A stretch of 7,744 bases of DNA, from the NCBI GenBank assembly GCA_003022745.1, contig PXSU01000082.1, forward strand, positions 1-7,744, written 5' to 3'. Position 1 is the stretch's first letter. Each line of letters begins with the position of its first letter. This document shows positions 1 through 5,940 of the stretch, in pieces. Source of the stretch: Halobacteriales archaeon SW_9_67_25. Its GTDB lineage: Archaea; Halobacteriota; Halobacteria; Halobacteriales; Haloarculaceae. The position numbers were made by a program, and so were the translations under genes. Below the pieces are notes generated by a model that had not been told where the DNA came from, ran no database searches, and worked only from the letters and a program-made list of their open reading frames with translations.

Positions 1-980
1 GCACCCGTCGCCCGCGAGAGCGCGCCAATGTCGGACTTCTTGGCCCGGCGCACCGCGAGGATGCCCTCCTGGGCGAGGTAGTGCTGGGCCATGTCGTCGA
101 TGCCCTTCTGGCAGAAGACGACGTCGGCGCCGGCCTCGACGATGTTGTCGACCATCTCGCGGAGTTGCTGTTCCTCCTGATCGAGGAACTCCTGGAGCTG
201 GTCGGGGTCCGAGACGTTGACCTCGGTGTCCAGTTCCGTCTCGGGGACCTCGATAGCGGTATCGAGGAGTGCGATGTCGGCGTCCTCCTTGAAGTGGGGC
301 ATGTTGTCGTGGACGCGCTCCTTGTCGATGATGACGCCCTCGACGAGCTGGGACTCGTCGGTGGAGCCGCCGACGACAGTCTCGACCTTGACGTTGTCAG
401 TGTCGATGCCGTCCTCGTCGGCGACCGACTGGATGGCCTTGACAACGAGTCCAGCGAGTTCGTCCTTGGAACTCTCGGCACCCTTGCCGGTCATGGCCGT
501 CGCGGCCACGCTCTCCAGGGCCTCGGTGTCCTCGGCGTCGACCTCGATGGACTCCTCCTCGAGGATCTCCTTGGCGCGCTCGGCGGCCTGGCGGTAGCCC
601 TGCGCGAGGATGGTGGCGTGGATGTCCTGGTCGAGCAGGTCCTCGGCCTTCGAGAGGAGTTCGCCCGCGATGACGACGGCCGTGGTGGTGCCGTCACCGA
701 CCTCGTCCTCCTGGGTCTGGGCGACCTCGACGATCATGTTCGCGGCGGGGTGCTCGATGTCCATCTCGTCGAGGATGGTCACGCCGTCGTTCGTGACGAC
801 GACGCTGCCCGTCGAATCGACGAGCATCTTGTCCATACCCTTGGGACCGAGCGTCGTCCGCACGGACTCGGCGACGGCCTGCCCGGCTGTGATGTTCATC
901 GACTGTGCGTCCTTGCCCGAGGTCCGCTGGGACTCCTCGGACAGTACGATGAGGGGCTGGTTACCCATCTGCTGAGCCAT
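1..980 (-). CDS. ths: Thermosome (group II chaperonin) subunit, C-terminus cut by window edge
   Basis: Subunit of the archaeal cytosolic double-ring chaperonin that folds proteins in an ATP-driven cycle. The reading frame is open from the ATG at 978-980 to the left edge (326 codons), so the C-terminal part lies outside the window. The N-terminus starts [20 protein letters not shown], as in haloarchaeal thermosomes. Visible signatures are the nucleotide-binding [11 protein letters not shown] (about residues 43-53), VTNDGVTIL (about 62-70), the chaperonin motif [11 protein letters not shown] (about 93-103), ATAMTGKG, and apical-domain sequence including [26 protein letters not shown] near the edge (quoted as adjoining parts [12 protein letters not shown] and [14 protein letters not shown]). 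I see no frameshift. Haloarchaea carry two or three paralogues, and the paralogue letter cannot be assigned here. A TATA-like box lies 26-36 bp before the ATG, so the mRNA is probably nearly leaderless. The gene stands alone, with the KH gene upstream in the same orientation. Confidence 0.97.
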   Translation of the reverse strand, partial: MAQQMGNQPLIVLSEESQRTSGKDAQSMNITAGQAVAESVRTTLGPKGMDKMLVDSTGSVVVTNDGVTILDEMDIEHPAANMIVEVAQTQEDEVGDGTTTAVVIAGELLSKAEDLLDQDIHATILAQGYRQAAERAKEILEEESIEVDAEDTEALESVAATAMTGKGAESSKDELAGLVVKAIQSVADEDGIDTDNVKVETVVGGSTDESQLVEGVIIDKERVHDNMPHFKEDADIALLDTAIEVPETELDTEVNVSDPDQLQEFLDQEEQQLREMVDNIVEAGADVVFCQKGIDDMAQHYLAQEGILAVRRAKKSDIGALSRATG

Positions 981-1004
981 AGTCAAGCGAAGATTGATTG
1001 TGAT

Positions 1005-1016
1005 TCTATATAAATC
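1005..1016 (-). promoter_or_regulatory. TATA box of the thermosome gene
   Basis: On the minus strand this reads gatttatataga, close to the haloarchaeal TTTATA consensus. It sits about 25-36 bp before the thermosome ATG, which predicts transcription starting only a few bases before the start codon. Thermosome genes are known to be heat-induced in haloarchaea, but I cannot identify a specific heat-shock element here. Confidence 0.7.
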
Positions 1017-1188
1017 TACCGTTGACGGTCGACGAGACCCCACAGAGTACGGGAGACGTACGCATGACACGCACTCTCACGGAGTCGTTTATATGTCGCG
1101 TTCGGCGGCCTGGACCGGTCGTACGCTCGGGGCGGTCCGAAACGGTGGGAACACGACGGGAGAACTGGAGAGTGACGCCGGGGGGCGC

Positions 1189-1737
1189 TCACCCGTGGTA
1201 GGGGTGGTACTCCATGCCCTTGTGTTTGAGTTCGTTGCGCTTGCGTTCGAGAAAGGAGTAGACGGCGCCGTGAGGGGCCCCCTCGATGAGCATCTCGGCG
1301 GCCTCGCGGACGGCGTCGACCTGCTGTGGGCCGCCGATGATAGACAGCGTCGAACCGTAGATGGCGACCGACGCGCCGGTGAGTTGCTCCATGAGTTCCC
1401 GCGTGCGCCCGCCCTCGCCGATGAGTCGGCCCTTCATCCGCCGGCGGTCGTTCTTGTTGCGCGCGGCTGCGTCGATATCGACGACGTCGAACATCATCAT
1501 GTCGTCCTCGAGCAACCGGAGGGCGTCCTCGGGCGCGAACCCCCGGCCGATGGCCTTGACGATGTCCGGCCCCTTCAGCCCCGTGACGGGGTCGCCTACC
1601 TTCTCGATCCGGACGTTGCCCGTCTCGGAGTCGATGTCCAGGCGGACCTCCGCACGTTCCTCGATCTCGCGCATCGTCTCGCCACCCGCACCGATGAGAA
1701 CCCCGATACGGTCGTCGGGTACCTTCACGTGCTGCAT
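1189..1737 (-). CDS. KH-domain RNA-binding protein, archaeal Dim2/Pno1 type (pre-16S rRNA processing)
   Basis: Protein of 182 residues with two KH modules, matching the universal archaeal Dim2/Pno1-like family that binds near the 3' end of 16S rRNA during small-subunit maturation. The first KH module is near residues 1-60, with its RNA-binding loop in RIGVLIGAGGETMREIEERA. The second is near 95-155, with MKGRLIGEGGRTRELMEQL. The C-terminus carries the family-typical HGAVYSFLERKR stretch. The length is normal for the family and the frame is intact. I chose the ATG at 1735-1737 because MQHVKVPDDRIGVLIG is the usual family N-terminus. The frame stays open to an ATG at 1818, but those 27 extra residues look non-coding and would overlap the promoter. 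A TATA-like element 27-36 bp upstream supports this start. The HEAT gene diverges from the same intergenic region. Confidence 0.93.
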   Translation of the reverse strand: MQHVKVPDDRIGVLIGAGGETMREIEERAEVRLDIDSETGNVRIEKVGDPVTGLKGPDIVKAIGRGFAPEDALRLLEDDMMMFDVVDIDAAARNKNDRRRMKGRLIGEGGRTRELMEQLTGASVAIYGSTLSIIGGPQQVDAVREAAEMLIEGAPHGAVYSFLERKRNELKHKGMEYHPYHG

Positions 1738-1757
1738 ACCTACACCACCCAGTAGGT
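1738..1757. promoter_or_regulatory. Inverted repeat between TATA box and start codon of the KH gene
   Basis: Perfect 6-bp arms, acctac and gtaggt, separated by 8 bp, directly abutting the KH gene ATG. The element lies between the TATA-like box (1764-1773) and the start codon, over the predicted transcription start. A 20-bp dyad in this place could be an operator or a small leader hairpin. A chance palindrome of this size is also possible. Confidence 0.3.
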
Positions 1758-1763
1758 GACTCC

Positions 1764-1773
1764 CTACGTAAAG
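1764..1773 (-). promoter_or_regulatory. TATA-like box of the KH gene
   Basis: On the minus strand this reads ctttacgtag, 27-36 bp before the ATG at 1737. The spacing fits a leaderless or very short-leader haloarchaeal transcript. The match to the TATA consensus is partial. Confidence 0.5.
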
Positions 1774-1822
1774 TTCTTCGTCACCGTCGCGGCCCCGCTG
1801 GAGACGCCGAGCGGGCACGCAT

Positions 1823-1830
1823 CTTATTAA
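1823..1830 (+). promoter_or_regulatory. TATA-like box of the HEAT-repeat gene
   Basis: The sequence cttattaa lies 33-40 bp before the ATG at 1863. It is the only AT-rich element in the divergent intergenic region shared with the KH gene. The spacing predicts a leader of roughly 10 nt or less. Confidence 0.5.
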
Positions 1831-1862
1831 GTGCCGCGTCGAAATTCGTACCGACTGCCGCC

Positions 1863-2274
1863 ATGACCCTGGACGAACCGGACCGGGACACGTCGTTTCT
1901 GTACGGGTTCGCCAGGCGGGGCGACACGGAGGCGCTCGTGGCCCGCCTCAGGAACGCCGAGGAGCCGGTGGTCCGGCAGCGGGCTGCGGAGTTGCTGGGC
2001 GATTTCGACGACCTCCGCCAGCAGGCGCAACAGTACGAGGTCACCGAGGGGCTGATCGGGGCGGCCATCGAGGACGAGGACGACAGCGTCAGGGTCCGGG
2101 CAATCGACTCGCTGTACCGCCACGGGCAGGCCTCACTGGGGCGCCTGGTCGAACGCCTCGCGGGCGACGCCGCGGAGACCGGCGACCGGCGAGGTGGTCA
2201 CCAACTCCGTCGACATCACCTACGTGCGTGACCCCGCGGACTACACCGAAAGCCGGCGGGACGAGGAGGAGTAG
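1863..2274 (+). pseudogene. HEAT-repeat protein, frame-disrupted and probably missing its central part
   Basis: From the ATG at 1863, about 108 residues read cleanly. They contain two HEAT-like helical repeats: one around EALVARLRNAEEPVVRQRAA and one around IGAAIEDEDDSVRVRAIDSL. HEAT repeats are protein-interaction scaffolds, and the partner is unknown. In this frame the ORF runs on to a TGA at 2229-2231, but its last residues (RRGGHQLRRHHLRA) look like frameshifted sequence. In the +1 frame, from about 2188, a sensible acidic tail reads GEVVTNSVDITYVRDPADYT and continues to a TAG at 2272-2274. From memory, haloarchaeal relatives are several hundred residues long with more repeats and end with a similar tail. 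I therefore infer that the centre is missing, with the junction near 2163-2190. If expressed as it stands, it would give a 122-residue protein. It faces the RecA-like gene, with 19 bp between the tail's stop and that gene's stop. Confidence 0.7.
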
Positions 2275-2293
2275 ACCGGGACGGCAGCCAGGA

Positions 2294-2809
2294 TCACTCG
2301 ACGGTCGTGAAGACTGTCTCGGAGGTCTGGAGAGTGAGATCGAACAGTTGCCGGAGCATGTTCACCGTCGAGTCGGACTCGCCGGGGTCGAGGTAGTAGT
2401 GGGCGAGGGCGTCGGCGAGACGCGCCGAGAGCAGGTGCAGGAACGTGAAGACCTCTTGGAGGGAGAACTTCGAGAGGGTCTCCGAGAGGACGTTGAACTC
2501 CATCAGTAGCTTGCCGTCTGCCGATTCGTGCTCGCTGACCACCCGCGAGAGCGTCTCCCCGAGGCTCGACAGCCCGAGGCTGCTGTCCAGGGCGACCACC
2601 TCGACGGGGAGCGAGGACAGGTCCAGTTCCGAGAGTTCCTCCAGGCGCTCTCTGAGCATCTCGAGGCGGACAGCGGGGTTCGTCGTCACGATGACGGCGA
2701 TGTCGGCGGCCGAAGTGAAGTGGGTCCGTGCGTTGTTCGCGCGCCGGTCGTCCTGGCGGCTGTACGCCCGTGAGTAATGTCGACCCCCCGCAGGGTCGAC
2801 TGGCTTCAC
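2294..2809 (-). CDS. Haloarchaeal RecA/KaiC-like (DUF7504-type) protein lacking a visible P-loop; start uncertain
   Basis: The coding-like frame ends with TGA at 2294-2296. It contains beta-strand and helix patterns typical of the compact RecA-fold proteins common in haloarchaea. These are a hydrophobic strand followed by a helix (IAVIVTTNPAVRLEMLRERL), a second strand (LPVEVVALDS), a strand plus helix (LLMEFNVLSETLSKF, EVFTFLHLLSARLA), then AHYYLDPGESDS and NMLRQLFD near the C-terminus. This resembles families I know as DUF7504/DUF7090, whose function is unknown. No Walker A motif is present. The only Met in frame after the ppsA stop is deep inside the first helix. I therefore propose the GTG at 2807-2809, giving 171 residues and starting 19 bp after ppsA ends. 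No Shine-Dalgarno site or TATA box supports that start, so the N-terminus, including a P-loop, may be missing. It lies in the same orientation as ppsA. Confidence 0.6.
   Translation of the reverse strand: MKPVDPAGGRHYSRAYSRQDDRRANNARTHFTSAADIAVIVTTNPAVRLEMLRERLEELSELDLSSLPVEVVALDSSLGLSSLGETLSRVVSEHESADGKLLMEFNVLSETLSKFSLQEVFTFLHLLSARLADALAHYYLDPGESDSTVNMLRQLFDLTLQTSETVFTTVE
2779..2800. repeat. Perfect 8-bp GC-rich hairpin just downstream of ppsA
   Basis: Arms gtcgaccc (2779-2786) and gggtcgac (2793-2800) enclose a 6-nt loop. It lies about 30 nt past the ppsA stop codon on the minus strand. It could fold in the transcript and act as a 3' end stabiliser or processing site. No T-tract follows, so it does not look like a canonical archaeal terminator. 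If the RecA-like gene starts at 2809, the hairpin falls inside its first codons. Confidence 0.4.
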
Positions 2810-2828
2810 ATCGGTAGAGCCGCCAGTA

Positions 2829-4965
2829 TCAGCGCACCGAATCGAGCAGGAGTTTCTGCTCGACGCGCTTGACCTCGTGTTGCACGTCGCGGACGGCGTC
2901 GATGTTGGCGCTGATGGAGGTGACGCCCTCGTTGACGAGGTGGCGGACCATTCGCGGTTTCGAACCGGCCTGGCCACAGATGCTCGTCGCCACGCCGTGC
3001 TCGCGGCAGGTCCCGATGACGTCCGTGACGAGTTCGAGAACGGCGGGGTGGAGTGCCTCGTACCGGTCGGCTACCCGCCCGTTGTTGCGGTCGACAGCGA
3101 GCGTGTACTGGGTGAGGTCGTTGGTCCCGAAGGAGGCAAAGTCGATGCCGGCGTCGGCCATCTCGTCGACACACAGCGCCGAGGCGGGCGTCTCGATCAT
3201 CACGCCCCAGGAGCGCTTGTCGGTGTCGATACCCGCCTCGTGGAGGAGTTCCCGCGCCCGGATGACGTCCTCGGCGTCGTTGACCATCGGGAGCATGACC
3301 TCGACGTTGTCGTAGCCCATCTCGTAGAGTTTCCGGAACGCCTCGAGTTCGTGGGCGAACACGTCGGGTCGTCCTCGCCGCCTTCGAGCTGGCGGAACTC
3401 GTCGGTCGGGGCGTCGAGTGTGCGGGCCCGGACCGGCCGGGGGTAGAACTCCTCTGCCACGCGCTGGACGCCGTCGACGATCTCTGCGACGTAGGCGTCG
3501 GCGCCGCGGTCCGCGATGTACCGCTCGGGCGTCTTGCCCAGCGAGAGGATCATGTGCTCGATGCGCAACAGGCCGACGCCGTCCGCGCCCGTCGCCGCCG
3601 CCCGCTCGGCCGCGTCGGGGATGGAGACGTTGACCTTCACCTCCGTCGCGGTCATCGGCTTGACGGGCGTGTCCGGCCGGACCTCCTCGATGGCGTCGCG
3701 CGTCTCCGTCTCGCCGCCGCTCTCGACGACGCCCTTCTCGCCGTCGATGGTGACGGACTGGCCGTCGCGCAGGCGGTCCGTGGCGTCGCCCGCGCCGACG
3801 ACCGCCGGCACGCCCAGTTCGCGCGAGACGATGGCCGCATGCGAGGTCATCCCGCCCTCGTCGGTCACGATGCCCGCGGCCCGCTTCATCGCCGGCACCA
3901 TGTCGGGCGTGGTCATCTCGGCGACGATGATGTCGCCCTCGCCGACCTTGTCGAGTTCGTCGAGTTTCCCGACGGTGCAGACCCCACCCGAGGCGCGGCC
4001 GGGGCTCGCACCCAGCCCCGAGAGGACGACCCCGTCGTCGCCGTCGGCCCCGCCACCGTTCGTGGCGCGGCCGGACCGGGTGGCCCCGGCCGCGTCCTCC
4101 GCGTCGATGGTCGTGATCGGCCGGGACTGCAGGAGGTACACCTCGCCACCCGCCATGGCCCACTCGACGTCCTGTGGGTCTCCGTAGTACTCCTCGATCT
4201 CCTCGCCGAGGTCGCGCAACGCCGCCAGTTCCGCATCCGAGAGGACCCGCTCTGTGCGCCTCTCCTCGGGGACCGGCCGCTCGACTGTCTCGCCGGTCTC
4301 GTCGTCCCGGACGTGCATCACCTTCTTCTCCCCGACCGACACCTCCTCGATGTCGCCGGTGGCGCGGTCCATCACGTAGTTGTCGGGCGTGACGGCCCCG
4401 GAGACGACCGCCTCGCCCAGCCCCCACGCGGCCTCGACGGTGACGACCGGCGCGCCCGTCGAGGGGTGGCTGGTGAACAGCACGCCCGACTTCTCCGCGT
4501 CGACCATCTCCTGGACGACGACCGCCATGTCGACGAGGGAGTGGTCGAACCCCTGCTCCTGGCGGTAGTAGATCGCCCGTGCTGGCCGGCAAAGGAGGCC
4601 GAGGGCATGTCTTCGGCCGTGGCCGAGGAGCGTACCGCGACCGGCGTCCCCTCGCCGAGTTCCCCGTACGCGTCCACGATCTCGGCGCGCACCGACTCGG
4701 GCATCGCCGTCTCGCGGATCAGCGTCCCTGCGCGCTCGGCGGCCTCGGCCAGCGCCTTCGAGTCGTCGGTGTCGACGTCGACGACCTCGAAGAGTTCCTC
4801 CGCGATCGCAGCCTCCTCGACGAACGAACGGTACGTGTCCGCGGTGACGACGAACGCCGGCGGGACGGGCAACCCCGCTGCGGTCATCTCCCCGAGGGAA
4901 GCCGCCTTCCCGCCGACCGTTTCGAGGTCGTCGGCCCGGACGTCGTCCAGCCAGAGTACTGCCAT
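2829..4965 (-). pseudogene. ppsA: Phosphoenolpyruvate synthase (pyruvate, water dikinase), split over three frames by two internal losses
   Basis: PEP synthase converts pyruvate, ATP and water to PEP, AMP and phosphate, feeding gluconeogenesis. The ATG at 4963-4965 gives MAVLWLDDVRADDLETVGGK, with the ATP-grasp lysine (residue 20) and arginine (residue 112, in VAVRSSATAED). Segment 1 covers residues 1-128, ending SASFAGQ at 4582. Segment 2 runs in another frame from RAIYYRQEQGFDHS (4579) to about 3365. It includes the ATP-binding YLLQSRPITT and the swivelling-domain catalytic histidine in GGMTSHAAIVSRELG (His codon 3839-3841). Segment 3 runs in a third frame from DVFAHELEAF (3365) to TGA at 2829. 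It holds the PEP-enzyme signature FASFGTNDLTQYTLAVDRNN and the catalytic cysteine in ATSICGQAG. The three pieces total about 711 residues, against my expectation of roughly 750-770. Relative to the family, about 27 residues are missing at the first junction and about 20 at the second, including the conserved NPMLGWRG-type arginine motif. As written, the longest uninterrupted ORF cannot make a working enzyme. Confidence 0.9.
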
Positions 4966-4988
4966 GTCAGTGCGAAGTAGGTGCACAA

Positions 4989-4999
4989 CTATAGTAAAG
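4989..4999 (-). promoter_or_regulatory. TATA-like box of ppsA
   Basis: On the minus strand this reads ctttactatag, 24-34 bp before the ATG at 4965. This fits a leaderless haloarchaeal transcript and supports that start over the more upstream ATG at 5031. It lies in the 99-bp divergent region shared with pantoate kinase. Confidence 0.6.
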
Positions 5000-5032
5000 A
5001 ACCTTCTGAACTCCGCGCCGTCGCGAGACAAG

Positions 5033-5038
5033 TGTTAA
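5033..5038 (+). promoter_or_regulatory. Weak TATA-like element of the pantoate kinase gene
   Basis: The sequence tgttaa lies 27-32 bp before the ATG at 5065, at the expected spacing for a leaderless transcript. It is short and its match is weak. It is offered only because it is the best AT-rich element at the right distance. Confidence 0.3.
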
Positions 5039-5064
5039 CCTCGTCGGCCCCGGACCGCCAGGCG

Positions 5065-5851
5065 ATGACCGACCAGGCGCGGGCGTTCGTCCCCGGACAC
5101 GTGACGGGCTTTTTTACGAGCGAGCCCGCTCCCGACCCGACAGTGGCGGGCTCCCGCGGGGGCGGCCTGGCGCTGACCGACGGCGTGACCGTCACCGTCA
5201 GCGCGGGCGATCGATGCGCTCGGCGTGCGTGACCGGGCGAGGGTCCGCGCCGAGAGCGACCTCCCCGTAGGGACGGGCTTCGGGGTCTCCGGCGGGCTCG
5301 CACTCGGGACCGCGCTGGCGGCCAACGCGGCCTTCGACTGCCGGCGTACCGAGAACGACCTCGTCACGGTCGCCCACGCCGCGGAGGTCGAAGCGGGCAC
5401 CGGCCTCGGGGACGTGGTCGCACAGCACCGGGGCGGCGTAGCGCTCCGCCTCGAACCGGGCGCGCCGGCGGTCAACGACCTCGACGCTATCCCGGCCCGC
5501 CCGCGGGTGGAGTATCTCGTCCTGGGCGAACTCGACACCGCGTCCATCCTCGCGGACGCGACGGACGCCCTGACCGAGGCCGGCAAGCGGGCGCTCGCGA
5601 CCGTCCGCGCGGACCCGACGCTTTCGACGTTCGTCGAGGCGTCCGGGCAGTTCTCGCGGGAGGCGGGCCTGCTGACCGACCCCGTCGAGGAAGTGCTCGC
5701 GGACGTCGAGGAGGCGGGCGGGAGCGGGGCGATGGCGATGCTCGGCGAGACGGTGGTCGCGCCGGGGACCGGGCTGTCGGACGCGGGCTATGACCCCGCA
5801 GTCTGTGCGGTCCATCCGGGCGGGGCGGCCGTCGACCCCGACAGCGAGTGA
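5065..5851 (+). pseudogene. pok: Pantoate kinase (GHMP superfamily), split over two frames by an internal loss
   Basis: Pantoate kinase phosphorylates pantoate with ATP to 4-phosphopantoate in the archaeal CoA pathway. The ATG at 5065 opens MTDQARAFVPGHVTGFFTSE, the family N-terminus, followed by AGSRGGGLALTDGVTVTVS. That frame reads sensibly to about 5209 (residue 49) and then stops at TGA 5230-5232. From about 5207 a second frame reads AIDALGVRDRARVRAESD, then the GHMP ATP-binding motif LPVGTGFGVSGGLALGTALA, then EVEAGTGLGDVVAQHRGG. It continues to the C-terminal motif AMLGETVVAPGTGLSDAGYD and TGA at 5849-5851. The two parts give about 262 residues. About 20 residues between the VTVTVS strand and the DALGV helix appear to be missing, so the defect is a short deletion rather than a single-base slip. 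A GTG at 5225 could start a protein of 208 residues lacking the N-terminal substrate-side segment. The ligase gene for the next step lies 89 bp downstream. Confidence 0.88.
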
Positions 5852-5910
5852 CTGCCCGGTCGGGAACCGGACACAGCGAACCCCGCGGCCGACCGCCCGA
5901 GAACGACGTG

Positions 5911-5919
5911 TTTTCCTAT
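5911..5919 (+). promoter_or_regulatory. TATA-like element before the 4-phosphopantoate--beta-alanine ligase gene
   Basis: The sequence ttttcctat lies 22-30 bp before the ATG at 5941. It suggests the ligase has its own leaderless promoter in addition to possible read-through from pantoate kinase. The consensus match is modest. Confidence 0.4.
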
Positions 5920-5940
5920 CTCGCCCGACAGGGGATGGAC

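Noticed and set aside
81..1013. Long plus-strand open frame of 310 codons opposite the thermosome gene
   Set aside because: It is antisense to a clearly identified thermosome coding sequence and has the repetitive Leu/Asp/Gly composition typical of shadows in GC-rich DNA.
994..1755. 253-codon plus-strand open frame opposite the KH gene
   Set aside because: It overlaps the well-supported KH protein in antisense and has no recognisable motif. A weak promoter in front of it is listed separately as a finding.
3365..4579. Programmed frameshifting or recoding in ppsA
   Set aside because: A frameshift alone would keep all residues. Here about 20 and about 27 conserved residues are absent at the junctions, and no slippery sequence is seen.
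5105..5128. Six-T run within a cgggct/agcccg hairpin near the start of pantoate kinase, like an attenuator
   Set aside because: The T-run encodes the Phe-Phe of the conserved GHVTGFF motif, and the stem is only 6 bp with a 12-nt loop, so coding need explains it.
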